NCBI GenBank assembly: GCA_947470185.1
Contig: CANIRZ010000005.1
Span: 28,236 to 92,235 of the forward strand
Direction: 5' to 3'
DNA from: Sphingomonadales bacterium
GTDB taxonomy: Bacteria; Pseudomonadota; Alphaproteobacteria; Sphingomonadales; Sphingomonadaceae
Length of the DNA stretch: 64,000 bases
Part shown: one piece after another, positions 43,391 to 52,529 of the stretch
Position numbering within the stretch: position 1 is the first letter of the stretch
Layout: each line of letters begins with the position of its first letter
The notes under the pieces: model-generated
The model's database searches: none
What the model saw: only the letters and a program-made list of their open reading frames with translations
What the model was told of the DNA's origin: nothing
Made by a program: the position numbers and the translations under genes

Positions 43391-44460
43391 AAAAAGGCCC
43401 ATGCGAATGCTGCTGACGCCAAAAAGGCCGTTAATGTGGCCAGTATGACGGGAAACAGCGCCTTCGTACCCTGACTCAGCAGCAAATCAAGTCGAGACCG
43501 CATCGCAGTGGCCGTAACAGCAAATAATAACATAGCCTTAGAGGCGATCAGACCATATTGCGCCACCCAGGCTGGAGCCGCCACGGCAGAGTTGATCGCG
43601 ACGGTGGCAAAGAATGCGAGAATGAACCAAGGCAGCTTCAACCGCGACGCAAGGCTTCGGGGCCGACCGTCGCTGGACCCGATAGCAAGCCCGATAAGCG
43701 CCACAGCGGGTGCGAGCAAAGCTACGCGCGACAATTTGACGATGGTTGCGGTTTCACCCGCTGATTGCGAGAAGCTGTAACCGCCGCCAAGTGCCTGAGC
43801 TACGTCATGTATGGCCGCTCCCATCAGGAAGCCGGCTTGCTTATCCGTGAAAGCGAGTTGCGCTGCAATGATCGGGTAGAAAGACATCGCAACCGCGCTT
43901 GCCAACGCGACGCCCACCAAGGTGAGCGTAAACTGCGATTGGTTCAGGCGTTCGCGGCCTATAACTGCGTAAATCGCCAATGCTGCCGACGCCCCACAGA
44001 TCGCCGTTGCACCGCCTGCTAGCCAACCAGCGTAATTGCTTTGTCCGCTTAGGCGAGCGCCCAACAACCCGGCGCCCAGCACCAATGACATAATGCCAAT
44101 TAGCCCCAAAAAGGCCAGCGCGCCAAGACCGCCAATTTGCATTGCGGTGACTTGCGTACCCAAAAGGACGATGCCCCAGCGCAGGCAAACAGTACCGCAG
44201 AAATCGAGGCCGGGATGTACCTTTTGCTCGGCTGAAACAAAGTTGAGGGCTAAACCCAGCAGCAAACCTGCCAAAATGACGGGCATTCCGTAATGCTCGG
44301 AGAACCAGGTTGCCGCGACCGAGGCGATAGCTACTACCGCAAAGCCAGGAAACAGCGCACCGAGCACCAACCGCTTGCGCAGTGCCGGATTATCATCGGC
44401 AAGATAGGTTTCGCCATAGAGGTCAGCGATGTAATTCGCGTTTATGTCTTGCGGTGTCAT
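43387..44460 (-). CDS. YeiH/UPF0324-type putative sulfate exporter
   Basis: A 357-residue inner-membrane protein with about ten helices. The family landmarks are GMPVILAGLLLGLALNFVSA, HPGLDFCGTVCLRWGIVLLG and the AICGASAALAIYAVIG and AAIHDVAQALGGGYSFS segments. Members of this family are annotated as putative sulfate exporters, without strong biochemical proof. I used ATG 44460, which leaves a 64-base divergent spacer to the MFS gene; ATG at 44499 would leave only 25. The gene is translationally coupled to glpD downstream. Confidence 0.88.
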   Translation of the reverse strand: MTPQDINANYIADLYGETYLADDNPALRKRLVLGALFPGFAVVAIASVAATWFSEHYGMPVILAGLLLGLALNFVSAEQKVHPGLDFCGTVCLRWGIVLLGTQVTAMQIGGLGALAFLGLIGIMSLVLGAGLLGARLSGQSNYAGWLAGGATAICGASAALAIYAVIGRERLNQSQFTLTLVGVALASAVAMSFYPIIAAQLAFTDKQAGFLMGAAIHDVAQALGGGYSFSQSAGETATIVKLSRVALLAPAVALIGLAIGSSDGRPRSLASRLKLPWFILAFFATVAINSAVAAPAWVAQYGLIASKAMLLFAVTATAMRSRLDLLLSQGTKALFPVILATLTAFLASAAFAWAFL

Positions 44461-44524
44461 ATAGCCATCTATAGGCACATGTGTGGGGAGTTCCAGCATA
44501 AAGCAGGGCGTGGGAGTGGATTCA

Positions 44525-45784
44525 ATGGCCGAAACCAAGATGACCAGTTCGGACAATGCAATGCGGTTCATCCGTTATGGCCTGATCGCGCTTTTGTTCT
44601 TTGGCACGGCGCTTAATTATCTTGATCGGCAAGTGCTGGCGTTGCTCAAACCGACGCTTCAAATGGAGTTTGGTTGGACGGACCGCGAATTTGGACATTT
44701 CGGATCAGCGTTCCAGATCGCTACTGCAGTCGCGCTTTTGGGAGTTGGCTGGTTTATCGACCGCTTCGGTGTCCGTTGGGGCTATGGCTTGGCCGTCGCC
44801 ATCTGGAGCTTGGCTGGAATGGGGCATGCATTCGCAAGCAGTGTCGGGCAGTTCGTTGCGGCACGGGTCACGCTGGCTGTTGCCGAATCTGTAAACACGC
44901 CAGCGGCCATGAAATCGGCCGCCACCTATCTGCCCATTCGCGAACGATCGATAGGCATTGGTGTCATCAACAGCGCCTCCAACATTGGCGCGATCTTGGC
45001 TCCACTCACGGTGCCGTGGATTGCCATCACATACGGCTGGCGGGAAGCGTTCATCATAACAGGTGCGTTAGGTTTCGTTTGGCTGGTTTTCTGGTGGCTT
45101 GGGACAGCAAAGCTTCAGCCATTGGGTGCAGCAGCGCCGACAGCCGCAACCCCTGCAGCGAAGGGTGCGCCCTGGAGCGAGCTGTTGAAGGAGCGTCGCA
45201 CGTGGGCGGTCGCAGGGGCAAAGCTGCTTACCGATCTGGTCTGGTGGTTTATTCTTTTCTGGGCGCCGGATTTCTTTGCGCGGCAATTTGGGCTCGGGCA
45301 GGCCGAAATCGGCGCACCGACCGCTATCGTATATGCATTGGCTGCCGTTGGCGCAGTGACCAGCGGTATCTTGTTCCCGATCCTTTTGGGTAAGGGCATG
45401 ACTGCGAATGCGGCGCGCAAGAGATCAATGTTTTTTTACGCCTTGCTGATCCTGCCAATTCCACTGGCATTGCAAGCACCCAATGAATGGTTAGCGGCGC
45501 TTATTATTGGTCTCGCCTTATTCGCGCATCAGGGTTTCTCGACCAATATCTTTGGTATGGCAGCAGATATCGTACCTGCGCGTCAGGTCGGCAGCGTTAT
45601 TGCAATTGGAGCCTTGGCTGGCAATCTCAGCGGCGCAGCCATGCTTGAATTTGCGGGCTGGTCGTTAGAGTCAGGCCTCGGCTACGCCCCGATGTTTGCC
45701 ATCTGCGCCAGCGCGTATTTGCTGGCTTTGCTATGGATTCACATCATGCAGCCAAGGCTGATTGTCGTAAATGATACGGATTGA
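44525..45784 (+). CDS. MFS transporter, anion:cation symporter type
   Basis: A 12-helix major facilitator of 419 residues. The first half is rich in ACS-family (hexuronate/sialate/phthalate) features: NYLDRQVLALLKPTLQMEFG, GWFIDRFGVRWGYGLAVAIW, ESVNTPAAMKSAATYLPIRE and GVINSASNIGAILAPLTVPW. ACS carriers bring small carboxylates or sugar acids in with protons. The ATG 44525 lies in a good ribosome context (GGGAGTGGA); an upstream frame opening at 44483 is out. Its stop abuts the stop of grxD (45784/45785). Confidence 0.9.
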   Translation: MAETKMTSSDNAMRFIRYGLIALLFFGTALNYLDRQVLALLKPTLQMEFGWTDREFGHFGSAFQIATAVALLGVGWFIDRFGVRWGYGLAVAIWSLAGMGHAFASSVGQFVAARVTLAVAESVNTPAAMKSAATYLPIRERSIGIGVINSASNIGAILAPLTVPWIAITYGWREAFIITGALGFVWLVFWWLGTAKLQPLGAAAPTAATPAAKGAPWSELLKERRTWAVAGAKLLTDLVWWFILFWAPDFFARQFGLGQAEIGAPTAIVYALAAVGAVTSGILFPILLGKGMTANAARKRSMFFYALLILPIPLALQAPNEWLAALIIGLALFAHQGFSTNIFGMAADIVPARQVGSVIAIGALAGNLSGAAMLEFAGWSLESGLGYAPMFAICASAYLLALLWIHIMQPRLIVVNDTD

Positions 45785-46111
45785 TTAGCTGGCCTTTGCC
45801 AAGCCTTCGGTTTCAACCAATTCCTGCAATTCGCCAGCGTCGTACATTTCCATCATGATGTCTGAGCCGCCTAGAAATTCGCCTTTGACGTAAAGCTGCG
45901 GGATGGTTGGCCAGTCGCTATAATCCTTGATGCCAGCGCGGATTTCCATGTCTTGCAACACATCTACGCTTTCATAAGCGACATTCAGATGGTCGAGAAT
46001 AGCGATCGCCTTGCTGGAGAAGCCGCACTGCGGAAATAACGGACTGCCCTTCATAAACAGGACGACATTATTGCCTTTGACGATCTCTTCGATCCGTTCG
46101 TTAACACTCAT
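45785..46111 (-). CDS. grxD: Monothiol glutaredoxin (Grx4 type)
   Basis: A monothiol glutaredoxin of 108 residues that carries [2Fe-2S] clusters and partners BolA in iron metabolism. The active site is PQCGFSS with C29, the glutathione-binding segment is KDYSDWPTIPQLYVKGEFLG, and the GGSD dipole is present. It is the last gene of a zeta-bolA-grxD run on the minus strand, the usual alphaproteobacterial order. Confidence 0.96.
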   Translation of the reverse strand: MSVNERIEEIVKGNNVVLFMKGSPLFPQCGFSSKAIAILDHLNVAYESVDVLQDMEIRAGIKDYSDWPTIPQLYVKGEFLGGSDIMMEMYDAGELQELVETEGLAKAS

Positions 46112-46129
46112 GTATAATACTCCAAAAAT

Positions 46130-46360
46130 TTAAGGGATGGCGGTTGTTAGTTGCAAGGCATGCAAAACGCCGCCCATGCGGCCGCCCAGCGCGTCATAAA
46201 CCGCCTTATGCTGCTTCACCCGCGGAAGCCCACGAAAACTCTCGCTCACTACGCGCGCGGCATAATGGTTGCCGTCACCTGCAAGGTCGGTAATCTCAAC
46301 CTGCGCGTCGGGCAGGGCGGCTTTTATCATGCCCTCTATCTCTTCGGCCTGCATTGCCAT
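46130..46360 (-). CDS. bolA: BolA family protein
   Basis: A 76-residue class II KH-fold protein that forms a cluster-binding heterodimer with CGFS glutaredoxins. Recognisable parts are the N-terminal MQAEEIEGMIKAALPDAQVE, the DGNHYAARVVS loop with the conserved His, and FRGLPRVKQHKAVYDALGGR at the C-terminal helix. Its start overlaps the stop of the zeta gene (TAATG, 46358-46362); an ATG two codons later is also possible. It lies 18 bases before grxD. Confidence 0.95.
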   Translation of the reverse strand: MAMQAEEIEGMIKAALPDAQVEITDLAGDGNHYAARVVSESFRGLPRVKQHKAVYDALGGRMGGVLHALQLTTAIP

Positions 46361-46683
46361 TAGGCGGGCTCGATAAACTGGCGGCGCGCTTCGACCATCT
46401 TATCTTCCAGCGCTGCACGAATTGTTGCGTCATCGACATCAACGCCAGCCGATGTCAAATCGCCAAGCAGTTTGCGCACAACATCTTCCACACCCGATTC
46501 TTCGAAATCGGCCTGAACGACGGAGGTCGCGTAGGCTGTTGTTTCTTCCGGGGTCAGGCCCATTTTTTCTGCGGCCCATTGGCCAACCAGCTTATTCCTG
46601 CGCGCAGTGATTTTGAACTGAAGCTCCGCATCATGCGCAAACCTGTCTTCAAAAGCGTTTTCGCGATTATCGAAAGTCGTCAT
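46360..46683 (-). CDS. F1-ATPase inhibitor subunit zeta (DUF1476)
   Basis: The alphaproteobacterial inhibitor that stops ATP hydrolysis by the F1Fo-ATP synthase, first described in Paracoccus. The 107-residue protein has the N-terminal inhibitory segment MTTFDNRENAFEDRFAHDAE and the globular four-helix core, QFKITARRNKLVGQWAAEKM and EDVVRKLLGDL, with a hydrophilic tail. I used ATG 46683 (AGGAAC upstream); the longer frame to 46956 overlaps the oxidoreductase. Zeta, bolA and grxD lie together in many relatives, joining energy and Fe-S genes. Confidence 0.92.
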   Translation of the reverse strand: MTTFDNRENAFEDRFAHDAELQFKITARRNKLVGQWAAEKMGLTPEETTAYATSVVQADFEESGVEDVVRKLLGDLTSAGVDVDDATIRAALEDKMVEARRQFIEPA

Positions 46684-46750
46684 GTTGCCGTTCCTAACTG
46701 CTGAATATCCAAGATAATGCGTGTGCGTGCTATCAACAAGGCAATTGATA

Positions 46751-47746
46751 TCAAATATGAACCACCAGTTTCCCAACTGCTGCTCGTTCGCCAAGCCGCG
46801 CAATCGCTGTGCCAGCATTTGCCAGTTCAAATGTTTCCGAAATGCGCGGCTTGATTTTGCCTGAAGCGTAAAGGTCAAACAATTCGGATATGTTCGCGTG
46901 GTTCTTCTGCGGTGTGCGTGCGGCGAAAGCACCCCAGAATACACCGCAAACGTCACAGCTTTTCAGCAAAGTCAGGTTTAACGGCAATTTCGCGATGCCG
47001 GCCGGAAAACCGACCACAAGAAACTTGCCTTCCCATGCAATCGAACGGACTGCAGGCTCGCTATAGTCGCCGCCGACAGTGTCGTAGATGATGTTGAAAC
47101 CGTCTCTGCCAGCGGCCGCCTTGAACAGTTCAGCGACGGCCTTGGATTGATCCTTATCGAACGGCTGATGCGGATAGACAACAACGTCATCCGCGCCTGC
47201 CTCACGTGCGATGGCGGCTTTGGCCTCGCTCGATACGCCCGCAACCACACGGCCACCATAAGCCTTCGCAAGCTCAATCGCCGAAATGCCGATGCCGCCA
47301 GCACCGCCGAGAACAAGGACATTGTCCCCCGTTTTCATATGGCCGCGGTCCTTGAGTGCATGGATGGATGTGCCGTAGGTCATCAGTAAGGCCGCGCCAT
47401 CGTCAAACGACATGGCGTCGGGCATTTTGAAGCAGTTGAATGCCGCAACCGCGACCTTTTCGGTGAGCCCGCCATTGCCGCATAGGCCAATCACGCGGTC
47501 ACCAACGGCAAAGCCGCTGACGCCATCGCCGATAGCTTCGACCACGCCAGCGATTTCACCGCCCGGCGCAAAGGGGCGTTCGGGCTTGAACTGGTATAGG
47601 TCGACAATCATTAAGGTGTCGGGGAAGTTGATCGAGCAAGCCTTCACCGCAACAACGACTTGGCCAGGGCCAGCAACAGGTTCGGCCAATTCGCCCATGA
47701 CAAGCGTTTCAGGGCCACCGCTCGCGGTCGATAATAAAGCGCGCAT
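46751..47746 (-). CDS. NADPH:quinone oxidoreductase family (zinc-free MDR)
   Basis: A 331-residue medium-chain dehydrogenase without the zinc ligands. The NADPH-binding motif is VLVLGGAGGIGISAIELAKA, and the segments SINFPDTLMIVDLYQFKPE and PFAPGGEIAGVV are typical of the quinone oxidoreductase/acryloyl-CoA-reductase-like branch. The natural substrate is not clear from sequence. It ends at the right side near the zeta gene and starts 10 bases after the leuD stop, so it may be read from the leu transcript. Confidence 0.9.
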   Translation of the reverse strand: MRALLSTASGGPETLVMGELAEPVAGPGQVVVAVKACSINFPDTLMIVDLYQFKPERPFAPGGEIAGVVEAIGDGVSGFAVGDRVIGLCGNGGLTEKVAVAAFNCFKMPDAMSFDDGAALLMTYGTSIHALKDRGHMKTGDNVLVLGGAGGIGISAIELAKAYGGRVVAGVSSEAKAAIAREAGADDVVVYPHQPFDKDQSKAVAELFKAAAGRDGFNIIYDTVGGDYSEPAVRSIAWEGKFLVVGFPAGIAKLPLNLTLLKSCDVCGVFWGAFAARTPQKNHANISELFDLYASGKIKPRISETFELANAGTAIARLGERAAVGKLVVHI

Positions 47747-47755
47747 TTCTCTCTC

Positions 47756-48349
47756 CTAAGCTATGTTGGGCGTCAGCCAAGGCTGGCTTGCAGATATTTT
47801 TGTCTCATATGTAGAGATCGCGTCGCTGCTTTTCAGCGTCAACCCAATCTCGTCGACCCCGTTTATCAGGCAATGCTTGCGGAACGGGTCAATTTCAAAT
47901 GCGAACCGATCTTGGAATGGCGTTGTCACCGTCTGCGTTTCCAGATCGATATGAATGCTATCCGTCTGCGCGACTTCCATCAGCCGATCGATAGCATCCT
48001 GCGGCAGCACGATGGCGAGCAATCCATTCTTGAACGCGTTGCCAGAAAATATGTCGGAAAAACTGGGTGCGATGACAGCTGAAATGCCTAGGTCAGCCAG
48101 TGCCCAAGCGGCATGCTCGCGGCTTGACCCGCATCCGAAATTGTCGCCAGCAATCAAAATTGGTGCGCCAGCATAAGCAGGATCGTCAAAGACGTTGCCA
48201 GGCACTTCGCGCAAGGATTGGAACGCGCCTTTGCCAAGGCCCGACCGGCTAATCGTTTTCAACCAAGCTGCAGGAATGATGATGTCGGTATCGATATTTT
48301 TCAGCCCGAGCGGATAGGCTCTGCCAATGACGCTGCTTATGGGCTTCAT
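47756..48349 (-). CDS. leuD: 3-isopropylmalate dehydratase small subunit
   Basis: LeuD is the swivelling subunit of isopropylmalate isomerase in leucine synthesis. The 197-residue protein carries [16 protein letters not shown], the [18 protein letters not shown] signature that contacts the substrate, and [14 protein letters not shown]. It pairs with leuC encoded 318 bases upstream in the same direction; a small membrane-protein gene lies between them. leuA and leuB are not in the window. Confidence 0.96.
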   Translation of the reverse strand: MKPISSVIGRAYPLGLKNIDTDIIIPAAWLKTISRSGLGKGAFQSLREVPGNVFDDPAYAGAPILIAGDNFGCGSSREHAAWALADLGISAVIAPSFSDIFSGNAFKNGLLAIVLPQDAIDRLMEVAQTDSIHIDLETQTVTTPFQDRFAFEIDPFRKHCLINGVDEIGLTLKSSDAISTYETKISASQPWLTPNIA

Positions 48350-48353
48350 ACTA

Positions 48354-48557
48354 TCAGTCCGTTTCGGTTTTTGGCGGGTTCTGGGTTATGGGTGCAGCAT
48401 CGGGTTCAGGGGACAAGGGTTCAAGCTTGCCCTTCTTCTGCGTCAGACTGCGCCGCCCTGCATATAACAACGCAGCCACTAAGGCTGCGGAGCCAACCGC
48501 TGCGCCAACCTTGGCTGTAGTTGACCATGTGTCGCCATTGGAATTTTTATTGGTCAT
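48354..48557 (-). CDS. Small membrane protein between leuC and leuD
   Basis: A 67-residue protein of unknown function with one transmembrane segment at about residues 15-33 ([20 protein letters not shown]), a basic stretch [10 protein letters not shown] and a Pro/Asp/Thr-rich C-terminus. The ribosome site AAGGAAC and the position five bases before leuD support expression. Codon choice looks like its neighbours. No domain is recognised. Confidence 0.6.
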   Translation of the reverse strand: MTNKNSNGDTWSTTAKVGAAVGSAALVAALLYAGRRSLTQKKGKLEPLSPEPDAAPITQNPPKTETD

Positions 48558-48666
48558 ATAGCTGTTCCTTGATGGATTAACCTTAGCTTTGGCGTCTGTG
48601 CCAAGTAAAGAAAATAGCTTATTTTTGCGCAGGCGCCTCTCTCATGCGTTAACGCCTCCTTGCAAT

Positions 48667-50097
48667 TTAGTTCATCAATTCGCGGACATCCGTAAGCTTG
48701 CCCGTCACCGCAGCCGCGGCGGCCATTGCAGGACTTACCAAATGCGTGCGCGCACCTGGCCCTTGCCGCCCGACGAAATTGCGGTTGCTGGTGGACGCGC
48801 AACGCTCTCCGGCAGGTACCTTGTCGGGGTTCATACCCAAGCATGCCGAGCAGCCCGGTTCGCGCCATTCAAGGCCCGCGTCGGTAAATATGCGGTCAAG
48901 CCCCTCGGCCTCGGCCTGATGCTTCACAAGGCCGCTTCCCGGGACGACAATTGCCCATTTGACATTAGCTGCCTTTTTACGGCCCTTCAGTATAGCAGCG
49001 GCTGCGCGCAGATCTTCAATCCGGCTGTTGGTGCAACTGCCAATGAAGACATTCTGCACTTCAATATCTGTCATAGCCGTGCCAGGCGTCAGCCCCATAT
49101 AAGCTAGGGATTTCTTGGCAGCTTCTTGCTTCGACGGATCGGCGAAGGTGGATGGGTCGGGAACGATGCCGGTAATGGGCAATACATCCTCAGGGCTAGT
49201 GCCCCATGTAACGCTTGGCGCAATGTCCGCAGCGTTTATCGTCACGACCTTGTCATAGACTGCCCCAGTATCGGTAGCGAGTGAACGCCAATAAGCCACC
49301 GCTGCGTCCCACTGCGCTCCCTTTGGTGCCATCGGACGACCCTTTAGATAAGCAAAAGTGGTGTCGTCAGGCGCTACCAGACCAGCGCGCGCGCCATGTT
49401 CAATCGCCATGTTGGAAATCGTCAACCGACCCTCAATGCTGAGCGCGCGAATAACAGCGCCTGTATATTCGATAACATGGCCAGTGCCGCCCGATGCGCC
49501 CAACACGCCCGTGATGTGGAGTACAACGTCTTTGGCGGACACGCCCGGCCCAAGTTCACCTTCGACGCGGACTTCCATCGACTTTGATCGTGTCAGTTGA
49601 AGCGTTTGGGTTGCAAGTACATGCTCGACTTCGGATGTGCCGATTCCAAAGGCCAAAGCCCCAAGGCCGCCGTGGCAGGCAGTATGGCTGTCGCCGCATA
49701 CAATCGTAGTACCGGGCAGCGAGAAGCCTTGTTCTGGCCCGACAACATGGACGATGCCCTGCTTAATGTCGGTGGCGTTAATATAGGCAATGCCAAACTC
49801 CGGCGCGTTGCGTTCCAACGCTTCCAATTGCTGCGCGCTTTCGGGATCGGCGATCGGCACATGCTGGCCATCGCTGTCCAAACGCGCGGTAGTGGGTAAA
49901 TTGTGATCGGGCACTGCAAGCGTAAGATCGGGTCGCCGCACGCGGCGTCCAGCGACGCGAAGGCCTTCAAAAGCTTGCGGGCTGGTGACTTCGTGGACAA
50001 GATGGCGGTCGATGAAAATCAGGCACGTTCCGTCATCCCGTTGTTCCACGACATGGGCATTCCAGATTTTTTCGTAAAGTGTTTGCGAAGTTGGCAT
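48667..50097 (-). CDS. leuC: 3-isopropylmalate dehydratase large subunit
   Basis: The [4Fe-4S] aconitase-fold catalytic subunit of isopropylmalate isomerase. The 476-residue protein has the cluster cysteines C355 ([10 protein letters not shown]), C416 and C419 (GCSACLGMN), the early [20 protein letters not shown] motif and the HxGG-like [17 protein letters not shown]. Length matches the bacterial type. Cluster supply could come from the suf system encoded 8 kb away. It is the first gene of leuC-small protein-leuD. Confidence 0.96.
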   Translation of the reverse strand: MPTSQTLYEKIWNAHVVEQRDDGTCLIFIDRHLVHEVTSPQAFEGLRVAGRRVRRPDLTLAVPDHNLPTTARLDSDGQHVPIADPESAQQLEALERNAPEFGIAYINATDIKQGIVHVVGPEQGFSLPGTTIVCGDSHTACHGGLGALAFGIGTSEVEHVLATQTLQLTRSKSMEVRVEGELGPGVSAKDVVLHITGVLGASGGTGHVIEYTGAVIRALSIEGRLTISNMAIEHGARAGLVAPDDTTFAYLKGRPMAPKGAQWDAAVAYWRSLATDTGAVYDKVVTINAADIAPSVTWGTSPEDVLPITGIVPDPSTFADPSKQEAAKKSLAYMGLTPGTAMTDIEVQNVFIGSCTNSRIEDLRAAAAILKGRKKAANVKWAIVVPGSGLVKHQAEAEGLDRIFTDAGLEWREPGCSACLGMNPDKVPAGERCASTSNRNFVGRQGPGARTHLVSPAMAAAAAVTGKLTDVRELMN

Positions 50098-50191
50098 AAT
50101 TAAAATGACATAGAAGCGATTGCAGCGAAATCAAGTGAGGCGTCGCTGCTTGCACTTCAAAGATGCAAACTTTACGTCTATTAGGTGTTCC

Positions 50192-50713
50192 ATGAGCATA
50201 ATCAGCATCATCCTTATCGTGCTTGCAACGGTACTCGTTATGGAATGGGTCGCGTGGTCCAGCCATAAATATATCATGCATGGATGGGGTTGGGGATGGC
50301 ACCGTGATCATCACGAACCCCATAATAACGCACTGGAAAAGAACGATCTTTACGGCATTGTCGGTGCAGTGACGAGCATATCATTGTTCATGATAGGCAG
50401 TCCTCTTGTGCTCGGCGACAATGCCTGGGCGCCCGCAACATGGATCGGCTTGGGCGTCATGTTTTACGGCATCATTTACACCGTTGTGCACGATGGCCTC
50501 GTGCATCAACGCTATTTTAAATATGTCCCGCGCCGCGGCTATGCCAAACGTTTGGTGCAGGCGCACAAGCTCCACCACGCCACAATCGGCAAAGAAGGTG
50601 GCGTGAGTTTTGGATTTGTGTTGGCACGTGACCCAGCCAAGTTAAAAGCGGATCTCAAGAAGCAGCGCGCGGCCGGGACCGCCATCGTGCGGGATGCCGC
50701 CATTGAAGCCTAA
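50192..50713 (+). CDS. crtZ: Beta-carotene hydroxylase CrtZ
   Basis: CrtZ is a membrane di-iron hydroxylase that adds 3-OH groups to beta-ionone rings, giving zeaxanthin from beta-carotene. The 173-residue protein has four helices and the full set of histidine motifs: HKYIMH (25-30), HRDHH (37-41), HDGLVH (100-105) and HKLHH (125-129). It is alone here, with no other crt gene in the window, which is common for sphingomonads. The ATG 50192 follows TTAGGTG; a longer frame from 50120 is not conserved. The stop overlaps the convergent DUF454 gene by four bases. Confidence 0.95.
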   Translation: MSIISIILIVLATVLVMEWVAWSSHKYIMHGWGWGWHRDHHEPHNNALEKNDLYGIVGAVTSISLFMIGSPLVLGDNAWAPATWIGLGVMFYGIIYTVVHDGLVHQRYFKYVPRRGYAKRLVQAHKLHHATIGKEGGVSFGFVLARDPAKLKADLKKQRAAGTAIVRDAAIEA

Positions 50714-51066
50714 ATTTCGGGTTTACGCCAAATCCAGCTGAGACAGATTACCGCGGCGCCCAGGGGAATGAGCGGCCAAGGCATTGCCATCGCGGCAAAT
50801 GATATGGCGATGCTTACGCCAAAGGCCATCGTCGCCGACCATTTTGCCCGTCTGCTAATCACGCCCTTTTCCCGCCAAGCCACCAAATGGTGCCCATAAC
50901 GCGGGTGATTGAGCAACCGTGCTTCGAGCGCAGGGCTGCTGCGTGCGAAACAGAATGCGGCCAATATCATAAACGGGACGGTCGGCAGCAAAGGTAGAAA
51001 AATGCCTATCGTGCCGAGCGCGACCGCCAGCAGTCCCGCGGACAGATACAGTTGGCGTTTAATCAA
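50710..51066 (-). CDS. YbaN (DUF454) family membrane protein
   Basis: A 118-residue inner-membrane protein with three to four helices and the DUF454 pattern GLLAVALGTIGIFLPLLPTV at the N-terminus, a CFARSSPALEARLLNHPRYG loop, and a Trp-rich C-terminus. Function is unknown. Its start overlaps the stop of the dehydrogenase gene (ATGA at 51063), so the two are coupled. Its stop overlaps crtZ on the other strand. Confidence 0.9.
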   Translation of the reverse strand: MIKRQLYLSAGLLAVALGTIGIFLPLLPTVPFMILAAFCFARSSPALEARLLNHPRYGHHLVAWREKGVISRRAKWSATMAFGVSIAISFAAMAMPWPLIPLGAAVICLSWIWRKPEI

Positions 51067-52490
51067 TACTGGTGAACCGCTTTGGTAACATAATAGCTGT
51101 CGAGACCTTCGGGGCCGCCTTCGCTACCAAAGCCCGATTCCTTCACCCCGCCAAATGGCGCGTCGGGCATCGAGATAACGAAACTGTTGAGGCCAACCAT
51201 GCCCGTATCCAGCGCGTCGGCAACAAGGTTTGCCTGGCGCGCATTCTCCGTGAAAGCATAAGCCGCAAGGCCGAAGGGCAGGCGGTTGGCTTGCGCGACG
51301 GCTTCATCAAATGTCTTGAACGGCCGCATCAAAGCCACGGGACCAAAAGGCTCGTCGTCCATGACTTTTGCCGACATCGGCACGTCAGACAATACCGTCG
51401 GTGCGAAGAAAAAGCCTTGGTCCCCGCGTGACCCGCCGGTCAGCAGCTTAGCGCCTTTCGAGGTCGCATCGTCCACCAAGGCCGCAATTGCCGATGGCCG
51501 CCGTTCATTGGCCAGCGGCCCCATGACCGTGGTTGCATCGAGACCATTACCAACCTGAACCTTTTTCGTAAGCTCGGCAAAGCCGGCGACGAAGCGGTCA
51601 TAGACGCCCTCTTGCACATAAAAGCGGGTGGGCGAAATGCACACTTGGCCCGCGTTCCGGAACTTGGTCGTTGCGGACAACGTGATTGCCTTTTCCAGGT
51701 CGCAATCATCGAAAATGAGCACGGGGGCATGTCCACCCAATTCCATTGTGGTGCGCTTCACGCCATCGGCCGCAAGCTTGAGCAAATGCTTGCCGACAGG
51801 GACGGAGCCAGTGAAGCTGACTTTGCGAATGATGGGAGATGCAATCAGGTGGCGGCTGACAATGTCCGGCACGCCGTAGACGAGCTGCGCGACATTGCCG
51901 GGGACGCCGCCATCAATGACGCACTGCATGATCGCGCTGGCGCTTGCGGGCGTTTCTTCGGGCGGTTTTGCGATGATCGAACATCCCGCCGCAAGCGCAG
52001 CTGCCATTTTTTTACACATCAGATTTACGGGGAAGTTCCAGGGCGAGAACGCGGCCACCGGGCCAACCGGCTGCTTCAACACCAACGCGCGCTGTCCCGT
52101 TGGCCGGACAAGAACACGGCCATAGCTGCGTTTTGCTTCCTCGGCGAAATATTCGAACTGCGCGGCGCAGGAAAGCACCTCGGTGCGGGCTTCGGCAAGC
52201 GGCTTGCCTTGCTCAGTGGTCAGCAGAACGGCAATTACCTCTGCGCGTTCGCGAATGTGATCAGCAACCTTGCGCAAGATGACTGCGCGGGCGTTGACGT
52301 CCACTGTACGCCAATGCGCAAATCCTTTTGCCGTTGCGGCAAGAGCCTCGTCAAGGTCGGCTGCAGTTGCCAGCGGCAATGCTGCCAGCGTCTCTCCGGT
52401 CGCGGGGTTGATGACATTATGGCAATCGCGGCCTTCGCCCGTGCGCCAGCTACCGTCAATATAAAGACCCAAGTCAGTGGTATAGCTCAT
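51063..52490 (-). CDS. gabD: NAD-dependent succinate-semialdehyde dehydrogenase type ALDH
   Basis: A 475-residue ALDH-superfamily enzyme. Catalytic residues are N152 (PWNFP), E250 (TMELGGHAP) and C284 (NAGQVCISPTRFY). The ISPTRFYV segment and overall pattern match SSADH family I enzymes that oxidise succinate semialdehyde from GABA, but a few ALDHs of other substrates look alike, so the symbol is tentative. It is separated by 39 bases from an APC permease upstream on the same strand, which may import the amine or amino acid. The first gene of the pair that also drives DUF454. Confidence 0.85.
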   Translation of the reverse strand: MSYTTDLGLYIDGSWRTGEGRDCHNVINPATGETLAALPLATAADLDEALAATAKGFAHWRTVDVNARAVILRKVADHIRERAEVIAVLLTTEQGKPLAEARTEVLSCAAQFEYFAEEAKRSYGRVLVRPTGQRALVLKQPVGPVAAFSPWNFPVNLMCKKMAAALAAGCSIIAKPPEETPASASAIMQCVIDGGVPGNVAQLVYGVPDIVSRHLIASPIIRKVSFTGSVPVGKHLLKLAADGVKRTTMELGGHAPVLIFDDCDLEKAITLSATTKFRNAGQVCISPTRFYVQEGVYDRFVAGFAELTKKVQVGNGLDATTVMGPLANERRPSAIAALVDDATSKGAKLLTGGSRGDQGFFFAPTVLSDVPMSAKVMDDEPFGPVALMRPFKTFDEAVAQANRLPFGLAAYAFTENARQANLVADALDTGMVGLNSFVISMPDAPFGGVKESGFGSEGGPEGLDSYYVTKAVHQY

Positions 52491-52529
52491 CGGTTTTCCT
52501 GCAAAATTTATATGTTCTGCATGTAGGCG

